DNA of 64,000 nucleotides. It comes from Neobacillus niacini (lineage in GTDB: Bacteria; Bacillota; Bacilli; Bacillales; Cytobacillaceae). The stretch covers positions 51,867-115,866 of the forward strand of contig NZ_JAMBOX010000017.1 of NCBI RefSeq assembly GCF_023715785.1, written 5' to 3'. Below the pieces are notes generated by a model that was not told the DNA's origin, did not search any database, and was given only the letters and a program-made list of their open reading frames with translations. The position numbers were made by a program, and so were the translations under genes. Shown here one piece after another: positions 7,932 through 16,888 of the stretch (position 1 is its first letter; each line of letters starts with the position of its first letter).

Positions 7932-7964
7932 AAACAAAACTTCCACAATAGGGAAGTTTTGTTT
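7932..7964 (-). terminator. Terminator of the trp operon
   Basis: A perfect 13-bp stem AAACAAAACTTCC/GGAAGTTTTGTTT with a 7-base loop; on the minus strand it is followed by GTTTTTAG. It lies between trpA and mnmH. Confidence 0.8.
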
Positions 7965-8065
7965 CTTCTGCATAGAGATAATGATAACTTCAGTATAGAC
8001 TTATTATATAGAAGTTAGTCGAGTCCTTCAAGAAAATCACGCTGTCTGCCAAGATTTAACGAATA

Positions 8066-8851
8066 TTATGCCATTTTTGACGAATGGTTCAGAGCAGACA
8101 TTAATTCCTTCATCTCTTTTAGATCATTATTATTAAATAATTCAATGATTTTACTACCAACGACGACACCATCACAATATTGCGTCAAATGGCTGATCTG
8201 TTCCGGGCTGGAAATCCCGAAACCGGCCAAAACGGGTATGGAACTTACTTCCTTTGTTTTTTGTAAAAAGGAAAATAATTCTTCATCAAATCCATTTCTT
8301 GCCCCAGTTATCCCTTTTACTGTAACGGCGTATAAAAACCCGCTGCCTTTGGAGGCGATTTGCTCGATTCGTTCAATTGGGGTTGTCGGGGTAACAAGAC
8401 GAATCAGTTCAACTTCAGCTTCTTCAAGCTTTGGCGCAATGATGGATTCTTCTTCGAGCGGCAAATCGGGAATAATGCATCCGCCTACACCCGCTCTCTG
8501 AATATCTTTAACAAATGATTTGATTCCATAGGCATAAATGGGATTTAAATAGGTCATCAAGATAATCGGAACAGAAACAGCCTCCCTTGCCTTTTCCAGC
8601 TCAGCTATAATCCCCTTTAGGGTTGTTCCGCCTTTAAGTGCTCTTATTCCGGCGCGCTGGATTGTCGGGCCGTCGGCAACAGGATCTGAAAAAGGTACCC
8701 CGACTTCAATCGCAGTTGCACCAAACTTTTCCAATAAGATAAGCCTGTCAGTCAGGGACTCGAGTCCCCCATCTCCTGCCATAATATAAGGAACAAATGC
8801 CTTCCTTCCTGCTTCTTTTACTAGTCCAAAAGCTCGTTCTACCACATTCAT
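8066..8851 (-). CDS. trpA: Tryptophan synthase alpha subunit
   Basis: A 261-residue TIM-barrel subunit that splits indole-3-glycerol phosphate into indole and glyceraldehyde-3-phosphate; indole is channelled to TrpB. The family signature EVGVPFSDPVADGPTIQ (catalytic Glu and Asp region) is at residues ~48-64, and the phosphate-binding GFGISSPEQ and VVGSKI follow. Its ATG overlaps the trpB stop by one base (TAATG), so translation is coupled. Last gene of the operon. Confidence 0.97.
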   Translation of the reverse strand: MNVVERAFGLVKEAGRKAFVPYIMAGDGGLESLTDRLILLEKFGATAIEVGVPFSDPVADGPTIQRAGIRALKGGTTLKGIIAELEKAREAVSVPIILMTYLNPIYAYGIKSFVKDIQRAGVGGCIIPDLPLEEESIIAPKLEEAEVELIRLVTPTTPIERIEQIASKGSGFLYAVTVKGITGARNGFDEELFSFLQKTKEVSSIPVLAGFGISSPEQISHLTQYCDGVVVGSKIIELFNNNDLKEMKELMSALNHSSKMA

Positions 8852-10053
8852 TATCTATTTCCTCCTTCCAGCCTTGCCTTCACCGCATCAACATCTTTAT
8901 CCCCCCGGCCTGATAAGCAGACGACAATATTCTTGTCAGGCCCCATTTCTGCGGCCAATTTTAGCGCAAATGCAATCGCATGGGCGCTTTCAAGTGCAGG
9001 AATAATCCCCTCAACTTTCGATAACAACTGAAAGGCCTCGAGCGCATCCTCATCGGTAACCGAGCGGTAGGCAGCCCGGCCGCTCTCCTTTAAATAACTG
9101 TGTTCGGGACCGACTCCAGGATAATCTAGCCCGGCAGAAATAGAGTGGGCTTCCTGAATTTGTCCATCCTCATTTTGCAACAGGTACATTAAGGATCCGT
9201 GCAATACACCGGGGCTCCCCTTTGTCAATGATGCGGCATGAAATGCCGTTTCTACCCCCTGGCCGGCTGCTTCAACCCCGAATAGCTTTACCTCGTTATC
9301 TTCAATAAATGGGTAAAACATACCCATGGCATTGCTGCCGCCGCCAATGCAGGCTACGACTGCTTCCGGCAGCCGTCCATTCCGCGCCAGAAATTGCTGC
9401 TTTGTCTCGCTTCCGATCACACTTTGAAAATCGCGAACCATCATTGGGAATGGATGCGGCCCCATTACCGATCCCAATAGATAATGAGTATCATCGACAT
9501 TGGCGACCCAATATCTTAATGCTTCATTGACCGCATCTTTTAACGTTGCGCTCCCTGAGGTGACACTGACTACTTTCGCGCCTAACAGTTCCATGCGAAA
9601 GACATTGAGTGCCTGCCGTTTGATGTCCTCTTCACCCATAAAAACAATGCATTCAAGGTTTAATAAGGCACAAACCGTTGCTGTTGCCACACCATGCTGA
9701 CCCGCTCCGGTTTCCGCAACAATCTTGCGTTTCCCCATCTTGGTTGCAAGGAGTGCCTGGCCAATGGCATTATTGATTTTATGAGCCCCGGTATGATTTA
9801 AATCTTCCCGTTTCAAATAGATTTGGGCCCCTCCGGCATATTTGGTCAGGTTCTCAGCATAATAGAGCGGAGTCGCCCTGCCAACATATTCTTCTAACAG
9901 TCTCTTAAACTTAGATTGAAAAACCGGGTCGTTTTTTGCTTCTAAATACGCTTGTTCCAATTGAGTTACAGCCTTCATTAATGTTTCTGGTACAAATCTT
10001 CCGCCAAATATTCCAAAATGGCCAGTTTGATCAGGCAATGTATAGGTATTCAT
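8851..10053 (-). CDS. trpB: Tryptophan synthase beta subunit
   Basis: A 400-residue PLP enzyme condensing indole with serine to tryptophan. The PLP lysine lies in LNHTGAHKINNAIGQ (Lys of HKIN), and the glycine-rich phosphate loop is GGGSNAMG. An open frame continues upstream to 10092, but AGGAGG lies 9 bases before ATG 10053, and MNTYTLPDQTGHFGIFGG is the usual N-terminus. It follows trpF by 13 bases. Confidence 0.97.
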   Translation of the reverse strand: MNTYTLPDQTGHFGIFGGRFVPETLMKAVTQLEQAYLEAKNDPVFQSKFKRLLEEYVGRATPLYYAENLTKYAGGAQIYLKREDLNHTGAHKINNAIGQALLATKMGKRKIVAETGAGQHGVATATVCALLNLECIVFMGEEDIKRQALNVFRMELLGAKVVSVTSGSATLKDAVNEALRYWVANVDDTHYLLGSVMGPHPFPMMVRDFQSVIGSETKQQFLARNGRLPEAVVACIGGGSNAMGMFYPFIEDNEVKLFGVEAAGQGVETAFHAASLTKGSPGVLHGSLMYLLQNEDGQIQEAHSISAGLDYPGVGPEHSYLKESGRAAYRSVTDEDALEAFQLLSKVEGIIPALESAHAIAFALKLAAEMGPDKNIVVCLSGRGDKDVDAVKARLEGGNR

Positions 10054-10066
10054 GATCAGTTTCCTC

Positions 10067-10675
10067 CTAGTCCATACTCTTCGCTTTCTCAATTAAAGCC
10101 TTTATTTTCACTAAGTCTTTAACCCCATCGGTTTCTACTCCCGAGCTTACATCCACCATATTTGGTCTAATCATTTTGATTGCTTCTGCCACATTATCTG
10201 TTGTTAACCCTCCGGCGAGGATTAGCTTTTTTTGATTGATCAAGGCTGTGTTTACCTCACTCCAATCAAACGCCAGCCCATTTCCCCCACGGTATTTTCC
10301 CTTTGGGCCATCAAGCAAGATATACTCGCTTGGAAATGAGTTGAATCTAGCCAAATGATCATTCCCCTGAAAACTGATTGCTTTGATAACCGGCTTGGAA
10401 AGGGTCTCGCTAGATGCCGCTGGTTCATCACCATGCAATTGAAGATGTGTAAGCCCGACAAAAGACGCAATCCGCTCCATTTCGGCCATTGATTCGTTAA
10501 CAAACACCCCTACCTTAAAAACTTCTTTTGGCAAATGGGCAACGATTTCTTTTGCTTTATCTTCACGAATTTTCCGTTTGCTATCGGCGAACACAAAGCC
10601 AATTGCATCAGCGCCGTAACGTGCTGCCGCCACCCCTGTTTCAATATCCATGATTCCGCATATTTTTACTTTCAT
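10067..10675 (-). CDS. trpF: Phosphoribosylanthranilate isomerase
   Basis: A 202-residue TIM barrel converting phosphoribosylanthranilate to the carboxyphenylamino-deoxyribulose intermediate. It has the N-terminal VKICGIMD (catalytic Cys), LHGDE, and the C-terminal ILAGGLTTDNV and DVSSGVE phosphate-binding turns. Start and trpC stop overlap by four bases (ATGA type). Confidence 0.96.
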   Translation of the reverse strand: MKVKICGIMDIETGVAAARYGADAIGFVFADSKRKIREDKAKEIVAHLPKEVFKVGVFVNESMAEMERIASFVGLTHLQLHGDEPAASSETLSKPVIKAISFQGNDHLARFNSFPSEYILLDGPKGKYRGGNGLAFDWSEVNTALINQKKLILAGGLTTDNVAEAIKMIRPNMVDVSSGVETDGVKDLVKIKALIEKAKSMD

Positions 10676-11463
10676 CGCTTTGCTCCTTGTATTAATGGCA
10701 GACGAAAATCAGCGAATTTTTCTGCTAGGTGTTCACTTTTCATCAATGCCTCACCGACCAAGATCCCATTTGCCCCGGCATTTCTTACCCGTATTGCATC
10801 GTCCCGGTGATGAATACCGCTTTCACTGATGAGATAGGCTCCGGCCGCTTTTACTTCAGCAGCCAATTTTTCAGTCATTTCTAGTGAAACATGAAAGGTC
10901 TTTAAGTCCCGATTGTTAATGCCAATCAATTTAGCGCCCGTTTTGAGCGCAGAGGCCAATTCCTGCTGATTGTGAACCTCGACCAATACTTCCAGCCCGA
11001 GACCTTTTGCATATTGGTACAGCTCTTGTAAGGTCGTCTCATCAAGGGCAGCAACAATTAACAGGACGATATCAGCCCCATATGAGGCTGCCCGATCAAT
11101 TTGCAATCGATCAATAATGAAGTCTTTACAAAGAATGGGCAAACTAACTGATTCACGAACCATCGACAAATCAGAAAATGATCCCTTGAAAAAGGTGTGG
11201 TCCGTTAATACCGAAATCGCAGCCGCGCCGGCCTTTTCGTAGATTGCGGCTTGGACCCCGGGGGCGACACCATCATTAATAATCCCTTTCGATGGTGAGG
11301 CCCGCTTAAACTCAGCAATGATCGCCAGTTCTGATGCCGTCCCCAGCTTTTTGATGAACGAACGTCGTGCAAAAACAGTTTCCTTGATTATGCTTTTTCT
11401 GTTCCTAAGTTCCTGTACCTCCTGCTTTTTCCGTTCAATAATCTTGTCTAAAATGGTTTCCAT
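10672..11463 (-). CDS. trpC: Indole-3-glycerol phosphate synthase
   Basis: A 263-residue TIM barrel that closes the indole ring. Typical motifs: AEFKRASPSKG near residue 50 (catalytic Glu/Lys), LCKDFIID, LVEVHNQQEL, GINNRDLKTF and SESGIH. It starts one base after trpD ends, so the two are tightly coupled. Confidence 0.97.
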   Translation of the reverse strand: METILDKIIERKKQEVQELRNRKSIIKETVFARRSFIKKLGTASELAIIAEFKRASPSKGIINDGVAPGVQAAIYEKAGAAAISVLTDHTFFKGSFSDLSMVRESVSLPILCKDFIIDRLQIDRAASYGADIVLLIVAALDETTLQELYQYAKGLGLEVLVEVHNQQELASALKTGAKLIGINNRDLKTFHVSLEMTEKLAAEVKAAGAYLISESGIHHRDDAIRVRNAGANGILVGEALMKSEHLAEKFADFRLPLIQGAKR

Positions 11464-12489
11464 TCAGATCGCCTCTCTTTGCATCGCTTTTGATTTATCA
11501 ACCAATGCAGTTAATTTTTCATAAGCGGCCCCGGAATCAATGATGTCCCGCGCTGCCTGAATCCCCTCCACAACATCACTGGCTTTGCCGGCGGTATAAA
11601 TGCCAATCCCAGCATTTAGCAATACCGTATCTCTATAAGCTCCGGTTTGGCCCCTTAAAACATTTAATAAAATCTCCGCATTCTCCTTGGCGTCGCCGCC
11701 TTTAATCGCACTGTTATCATAAACAGGCAAGCCAACTTCTTCGGGGTGGAAGGTTTGATTTTTAATAATGCCATTGTCCAAAATGGTCAGATGGTTTTCG
11801 CCTTGGAGCGAGGCCTCATCCATAAATCCTGCTCCATTAAGGATAATTGCCCGTTTGCGGCCAAGCTGCTTTAAAACTTCGGCAAATACATTTAGTAAAT
11901 CCCTACGATAAACGCCCAACAACTGGAAATCCAAGTCGATTGGATTTGTTAATGGACCGATAAAATTGAAAATGGTCGGGATTTTCAATTGCCTTCTGAC
12001 GGTCATTACCTTTTTCAATTTAGGATGGACATGAGGTGCAAACAAGAAGGTAATCCCGATTTCCTGAAGCATTTCCTCCGTGCTTTCTTTTGGCAAATTT
12101 AGATTGATACCCAAATATTCAAGAACATCAGCACTGCCCGTTTTACTGGAGATACTGCGATTGCCATGTTTAGCCACTGGAACCCCCGCAGCTGCGATCA
12201 CAAAGGCGGAAGTGGTGCTGACATTAAAGCTGGATGAACCATCTCCCCCAGTACCGCAGTTATCCAGTACATTTGTAAACTTTTGGTTGAACTTAATGGA
12301 ATTTGCTTTTAATGCTTTGACAATCCCGACGATTTCATCAACTGTTTCACCTTTGGATTTCAACCCCATTAAGAATGCGGCGATTTCCGATTCAGAGACC
12401 TCTTCCCCCAATATAAAATCGACCGCTTCCCTCATCTGGTGCTCTGAAAAGGATTTCTGTTCAGCTAATTGGAGTAAATAATTCTTCAT
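11464..12489 (-). CDS. trpD: Anthranilate phosphoribosyltransferase
   Basis: A 341-residue enzyme transferring the PRPP ribosyl group to anthranilate. The PRPP-binding motif DNCGTGGDGSSSFNVST is at residues ~80-96, with KHGNRSISSKTGSADVLE after it. The 5' end overlaps trpG by 29 bases. Unlike enterobacterial TrpD it is not fused to the glutaminase domain. Confidence 0.97.
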   Translation of the reverse strand: MKNYLLQLAEQKSFSEHQMREAVDFILGEEVSESEIAAFLMGLKSKGETVDEIVGIVKALKANSIKFNQKFTNVLDNCGTGGDGSSSFNVSTTSAFVIAAAGVPVAKHGNRSISSKTGSADVLEYLGINLNLPKESTEEMLQEIGITFLFAPHVHPKLKKVMTVRRQLKIPTIFNFIGPLTNPIDLDFQLLGVYRRDLLNVFAEVLKQLGRKRAIILNGAGFMDEASLQGENHLTILDNGIIKNQTFHPEEVGLPVYDNSAIKGGDAKENAEILLNVLRGQTGAYRDTVLLNAGIGIYTAGKASDVVEGIQAARDIIDSGAAYEKLTALVDKSKAMQREAI

Positions 12490-13072
12490 TTGATTTCTCC
12501 CTTTCTATTTGAAGTAAAAAATTTTTAAGTATTCGTTTTCCTGACGGTGTTCCGATTGATTCAGGATGAAACTGCAAGCCAAACACGGGATATTGACGAT
12601 GCCTGATTGCCATTACTTCCTCATCGTCCATGGCATAGGCTGTACTTTCAAGTTCCGGATGCATGCCATTCTTTTCAATCGCCAGAGAATGATAACGCAT
12701 CACTTCCAGCGGAGACGGCAGGTAATTAAAAATATTGCTGCTATTATGGTTGATAAACGATGTTTTTCCATGCTTAACTGTCTTGGCTCTCCGGATTTCA
12801 CAGCCGAAGGCGGCCCCGATTGCCTGGTGTCCCAGACAAATGCCAAGGATCGGTATTTTGTCATAGAAGTTTTTAATCAATTCTATGCAGATACCGGCAT
12901 CCTCCGGTCGTCCAGGCCCTGGGGACAAAATGATGGCTTTAGGTTGCAATTGGTGAATATCCATAAGACAAATTTGGTTATTCCGGTATACCCCCACATC
13001 CTCCCCCAGTTCCCCAAGAAACTGATAAAGGTTATAGGTGAAGGAATCAAAATTATCGATGAGCAATAACAT
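12461..13072 (-). CDS. trpG: Anthranilate/aminodeoxychorismate synthase glutamine amidotransferase
   Basis: A 203-residue class I glutaminase supplying ammonia to TrpE. The catalytic triad is visible: Cys in ILGICLGHQAIG and His/Glu in LQFHPESIGT. In B. subtilis trpG (pabA) sits in the folate operon and serves both pathways; here it lies inside the trp operon, overlapping trpE by 20 bases and trpD by 29, so it is probably dedicated to tryptophan, though a shared role is possible. Confidence 0.95.
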   Translation of the reverse strand: MLLLIDNFDSFTYNLYQFLGELGEDVGVYRNNQICLMDIHQLQPKAIILSPGPGRPEDAGICIELIKNFYDKIPILGICLGHQAIGAAFGCEIRRAKTVKHGKTSFINHNSSNIFNYLPSPLEVMRYHSLAIEKNGMHPELESTAYAMDDEEVMAIRHRQYPVFGLQFHPESIGTPSGKRILKNFLLQIEREKSNEELFTPIS

Positions 13073-14462
13073 TGTGATGATCCCCTTCCAAAAAGGCTTT
13101 TAATTTATTCAATGTTTCTTCATATTCAGATTCCGGGTCGGAGTCATGGACAATGCCTGCCCCTGCCTGAATATAAGCTGCACCATCCTTTAAAATCATC
13201 GTTCGAATCGCAAGTGCAAAATCGATACTGCCATTAACCGATATATAGCCGATTGCCCCCGAATATAGCCCTCGTTTAGAATTTTCCAATGAATTGATGA
13301 TTTCCATCGCCCTTATCTTCGGTGCCCCTGAAACCGTTCCGGCCGGAAGACAAGCCGCTAGCGCATCCAAGGCAGACTTTTCACGAGTAAGGGTGCCACT
13401 GATTTCCGAAACAATGTGCATCACATGACGGAATTTCTCCACCTCCATATACCGATCAACATGAACTGAGTCAAATTCGCACACTTTGCCAAGATCATTG
13501 CGGCCAAGGTCAACCAGCATTTTATGTTCAGCCAATTCTTTCTCGTCATTTAGCAATTCTTTTTCAATCCTTAGATCGTCTTCGCCGGTTTTGCCGCGCT
13601 TTTTAGTTCCGGCAATCGGATTGGCGATTACCGTCCTGCCTGTCGTCTTGATTAAACTCTCCGGGGAAGAGCCAATTACGGTATAATCCTCAAAATCAAT
13701 ATAGAACATATAAGGGGTCGGATTATGGGCGCGATGTTTCCGATACAAGGCCAATGGAGACCCTTGAAAAGCTGATTTCATCCTTCTTGAAAGGACAACC
13801 TGAAAAATGTCTCCGGCCAGTATGTGTTCCTTGGCAATCTCAACATTTTTTATGAACTCCTCCCTGGATGTTTCCGGGACAAAGCCTTCCATTTGAAAAG
13901 AAGCTTCCTCAGAATCATAGTTGGTTTGATTTAACTGCTCTATCCTTTTGTTAATACGTTGTTCAACACTTTTTTCATCACTATCTTCTAAAAGCGGGAT
14001 ACCGGTTATGAAAACTTTTTCTTCTAGATGGTCAAATACAATCACTTCTTCATAAAACATCAAATGGACATCCGGCATTGCTAATTCGTCAGGGGGCACT
14101 TCCCCAATATCCTCATACTGTCTGATGATGTCATAGCCTATATAACCTACACCACCGCCAAGGAACGAAAATGGGGACTGCTTTGTTTCAATAGAAGGCA
14201 TCATGTTTGAAACGATTTGTAACGGATTTCCTGTCACTATCTTCCTTGCCCCGTTCCGCTGGATAATTTCATTTTGATCCCCTTTCGAAATAAGTTCCAA
14301 AGCGGGGTCAGCACCAATAAAGGAATACCGGCCGGAATCGTTATATTTATGTGAGCTTTCCAATAAAAATTTCTTTCGACCGCTAATCTTTTGCAAAATC
14401 GAGATCGGCGTCAAGACATCCCCACTTATTTCTTTAGTCAAAAGGCAAGATTTTGTGTTCAC
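13053..14462 (-). CDS. trpE: Anthranilate synthase component I
   Basis: A 469-residue chorismate-binding enzyme making anthranilate from chorismate and ammonia. The C-terminal chorismate domain has GDIFQVVLSRR, the TPYMFYIDFED region, IAGTKKRG and ACLPAGTVSGAPKIRAMEII. The N-terminus LLTKEISGDVLTPISILQK carries the LLES-like feedback region (FLLESS, residues ~32-37), so tryptophan inhibition is expected. GTG start with GAAAGGAG 8 bases upstream. First gene of trpEGDCFBA. Confidence 0.96.
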   Translation of the reverse strand: MNTKSCLLTKEISGDVLTPISILQKISGRKKFLLESSHKYNDSGRYSFIGADPALELISKGDQNEIIQRNGARKIVTGNPLQIVSNMMPSIETKQSPFSFLGGGVGYIGYDIIRQYEDIGEVPPDELAMPDVHLMFYEEVIVFDHLEEKVFITGIPLLEDSDEKSVEQRINKRIEQLNQTNYDSEEASFQMEGFVPETSREEFIKNVEIAKEHILAGDIFQVVLSRRMKSAFQGSPLALYRKHRAHNPTPYMFYIDFEDYTVIGSSPESLIKTTGRTVIANPIAGTKKRGKTGEDDLRIEKELLNDEKELAEHKMLVDLGRNDLGKVCEFDSVHVDRYMEVEKFRHVMHIVSEISGTLTREKSALDALAACLPAGTVSGAPKIRAMEIINSLENSKRGLYSGAIGYISVNGSIDFALAIRTMILKDGAAYIQAGAGIVHDSDPESEYEETLNKLKAFLEGDHHNVIAHR

Positions 14463-14487
14463 TTTTCCAACTCCTTTCGAAAATAAA

Positions 14488-14755
14488 AAAAGTCCTCTAT
14501 AAGCTTACATCATTAAGCATATAGAGGACGATTGTCAGGAACCGTGGTGCCACCTCATTTTGAAGCTATGGGCATACATGACAAATGGGCCCAAGCTTCC
14601 TCATTCAGATACAGAGCAAAGAATCGCTCGATATCCTATCCTTTTAACGGCGGAACCCCGTACAGCCCTACTGGTAGTTTCAGACTGTCTCTCACAAGTC
14701 CATTCCACAAATTTTGTCTTATCGGGCTCCCACCTTCCCCGACTCTCTGGAAAGA
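14488..14755 (-). promoter_or_regulatory. trp T-box leader, proximal copy
   Basis: On the minus strand this holds a stem I AG-bulge region (AGAGAGTCGGGGAAGG), a specifier loop GGAATGGAC with UGG (Trp) at 14700-14702, the T-box GGTGGCACCACGGT at 14541-14554, and a terminator GTCCTCTAT/ATAGAGGAC (14492-14529) followed by seven T residues. Uncharged tRNA-Trp should stabilise the antiterminator and let RNA polymerase into trpE. Confidence 0.93.
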
Positions 14756-14812
14756 AATAAATAAGTGTACTTCTCTTGTTCAACGAATTACAGTATTAAA
14801 GTTTCTCAATAC

Positions 14813-15091
14813 AAAAAGGGTCCTCCACCCTAAAAAGGACGGAAGACCCGTGGTGCCACCTTCATTAGCTAAAAATTAGCTCACTTTACCGATATCGAGG
14901 CATTTTGCCTAATATCTGTCCCATGTAACGATGAGAATCTCGCCAAAGCCTACTGCTTAGATAAAGGTTCGGTTTGGAGGCTCGGAAGGCCATTCACTAA
15001 TACGTCTACACTGATTTTCACCAACCATCAGCTCTCTAAAGAATCCGTAAAAGCTACTCTTCTTCGTCAACGCCATAACGTCATTTTATTG
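14813..15091 (-). promoter_or_regulatory. trp T-box leader, distal copy
   Basis: A second complete T-box upstream of the first: AGAGAGCTGATGGTTGGTG stem I region, specifier candidate GAATGGCC with UGG at 14990-14992, T-box GGTGGCACCACGGG at 14847-14860, and terminator GGGTCTTCC/GGAGGACCC plus five T residues (14813-14849). Tandem T-boxes before trp are known in the B. cereus group; two serial checkpoints give a steeper response to tRNA-Trp charging. Confidence 0.92.
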
Positions 15092-15097
15092 ATTTTT

Positions 15098-15126
15098 ATA
15101 TTAATACGCTGGAAACAAAATGTCAA
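15098..15126 (-). promoter_or_regulatory. Sigma-A promoter of the trp operon
   Basis: On the minus strand TTGACA, 17-base spacer, TAATAT. Transcription would start near 15091, just before the distal T-box. Confidence 0.85.
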
Positions 15127-15280
15127 GAAGTAATTTTTAAATTTTTCAGAATTGGTCAATTTCCATATGTCCTATGTTTATCATTTATATGGCATTAAAA
15201 GGATTTAAACAACTAAGTTATTTTTGCTAAAAAAGGTCCATATTAAAGATACAAATAGATGAAGGCGGGATAGAAGATCC

Positions 15281-16555
15281 ATGGAACATATTGAACAACT
15301 ATGGAAAAATCCGCGGGCCGCTAAAAAGAAAAAAGACAAAGCAGGGCAAAAGCGGTCTAATGAGATATCGAAAAATAAATGGGCCATTCTTTCCATCTCT
15401 TCCATTCCATTAGTCATGACTTTAGGCAATTCAATGTTAATCCCTGTACTTCCGTCAATGGAAAAAGAACTTGCGATATCCTCATTTCAATCAAGTTTAA
15501 TTATTTCGGTTTATTCTATCGTTGCCATTCTGTTAATCCCGGTTGCCGGCTATTTATCCGACCATATTGGCAGGAAAAAAGTCATTATTCCCAGTCTGAT
15601 TATTGCCGGTATTGGCGGGGTTATCTCCGGCTGGGCAGCGTGGAAATTAGATGCTTATTGGCTGGTATTGGTCGGCCGGGCACTCCAAGGGGTTGGAGCG
15701 GCTGGTGCCTTTCCCATCGTACTGCCATTGGTCGGTGACATGTTTAAAAATGAAGATGACGTCAGTGTTTGTCTGGGGATTATCGAAACCTCGAATACTT
15801 TTGGAAAGGTGATCAGCCCCATCTTCGGTGCTTTTTTAGCAGGATTTATTTGGTTTATCCCATTTTTTTCAATCCCTGTTTTTTGTGCCATTTCCGTGAT
15901 ATTGATGGCTTTTCTAGTGAAATCACCCAAGAAAAAGGAGAAGCCGATCCCATTTAAAACATTCTTTATGAATGTCAAGAAAACGTTTAGCAGTGAAGGC
16001 CGATGGTTATATGCCATCTTTTTTATCGGCGGGATTATGATGCTTGTACTTTTCGGAATTCTTTTCTACCTTTCCGAGGTATTTGAAAAAGAATACGGCA
16101 TTAAGGATGTCAAGAAAGGATTCTTTCTTGCGCTGCCGCTTGGGGCACTTTGCTTATCTTCGTTCATTACCGGCAAAATTATCAAGAAAAACAAAGTTTT
16201 AATGAAATGGTTAACTTTTGGCGGCATTCTTGGAGCCGCCATATCAATTGCTGCATTATGGTTTTCAATCAAGCTGTGGTATATGCTAACCATGTTTCTT
16301 ATTAGCGGTATTGGAATAGGGCTCTGCCTGCCAAGTCTTGATTCATTAATAACTGACGGAGTTGAAAAGAAGGAACGGGGAACGATCACATCGATTTATA
16401 GCTCAATGCGTTTTATCGGAGTTGCAGCTGGTCCCCCAATTATTGCGTTGTTAATGAAGTATTCGAACCATTGGATTTTTATCATCATGAGCGGTCTCAG
16501 TATCGTTGCGGCTATTGTGGCATTTTTCGCCATTAAACCTCAGCAGCAGGAATAA
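15281..16555 (+). CDS. MFS transporter, drug:H+ antiporter type
   Basis: A 424-residue major facilitator with a polar basic N-terminus of ~35 residues and about 12 membrane helices. MFS motif A is seen in GYLSDHIGRKKVIIPSL between helices 2 and 3 (~residues 88-104), and a motif-C-like glycine-rich helix follows. It most resembles DHA1-type multidrug exporters of Bacillus; the substrate cannot be read from sequence. The ribosome site before ATG 15281 is weak (GGCGGG), so a later start is possible. A strong terminator follows. Confidence 0.85.
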   Translation: MEHIEQLWKNPRAAKKKKDKAGQKRSNEISKNKWAILSISSIPLVMTLGNSMLIPVLPSMEKELAISSFQSSLIISVYSIVAILLIPVAGYLSDHIGRKKVIIPSLIIAGIGGVISGWAAWKLDAYWLVLVGRALQGVGAAGAFPIVLPLVGDMFKNEDDVSVCLGIIETSNTFGKVISPIFGAFLAGFIWFIPFFSIPVFCAISVILMAFLVKSPKKKEKPIPFKTFFMNVKKTFSSEGRWLYAIFFIGGIMMLVLFGILFYLSEVFEKEYGIKDVKKGFFLALPLGALCLSSFITGKIIKKNKVLMKWLTFGGILGAAISIAALWFSIKLWYMLTMFLISGIGIGLCLPSLDSLITDGVEKKERGTITSIYSSMRFIGVAAGPPIIALLMKYSNHWIFIIMSGLSIVAAIVAFFAIKPQQQE

Positions 16556-16559
16556 TTTT

Positions 16560-16593
16560 AACTGGAGCTTCTTTTCGCTGCTCCAGTTTTTTT
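16560..16593 (+). terminator. Terminator after the MFS gene
   Basis: AACTGGAGC/GCTCCAGTT stem followed by seven T residues. Confidence 0.9.
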
Positions 16594-16663
16594 GTGAAGA
16601 AATAATTTTTTCTACCCAAAAATTCGTTATTATGCTATAATAATTCTTGTTCACAATTGATTT

Positions 16664-16737
16664 GCGGGTGTGGTTTAATGGTAGAATTTCAGCTTCCCAA
16701 GCTGACGGCGGGGGTTCGATTCCCCTCACCCGCTCCA
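16664..16737 (+). tRNA. tRNA-Gly (CCC)
   Basis: Cloverleaf with acceptor GCGGGTG/CACCCGC, anticodon loop TTCCCAA giving anticodon CCC (reads GGG), T-arm GGGGG-TTCGATT-CCCCT, and encoded 3' CCA. The less common Gly isoacceptor. Confidence 0.93.
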
Positions 16738-16746
16738 AAGGTTTAT

Positions 16747-16838
16747 GGAGGAGTACCCAAGTGGCTATAAGGGGGCGCACTCGAAATGCGTTAGGGCGGG
16801 CAACCGTCGCGTGAGTTCGAATCTCACCTTCTCCGCCA
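16747..16838 (+). tRNA. tRNA-Ser (CGA)
   Basis: Acceptor GGAGGAG/CTTCTCC, anticodon loop CTCGAAA giving CGA (reads UCG), a long class II variable arm, T-arm GTGAG-TTCGAAT-CTCAC, discriminator G and encoded CCA. It lies 9 bases after tRNA-Gly, so the two are co-transcribed. Confidence 0.93.
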
Positions 16839-16853
16839 TACATACGAATAAAT

Positions 16854-16883
16854 AAAACGCCAGTGTATTTCTGGCGTTTTTTG
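16854..16883. terminator. Terminator between tRNA-Ser and dmsB
   Basis: AAAACGCCAG/CTGGCGTTTT stem plus T tract on the plus strand; AT-rich enough on the other strand to end the convergent molybdoenzyme operon as well. Confidence 0.85.
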
Positions 16884-16888
16884 TTTAG

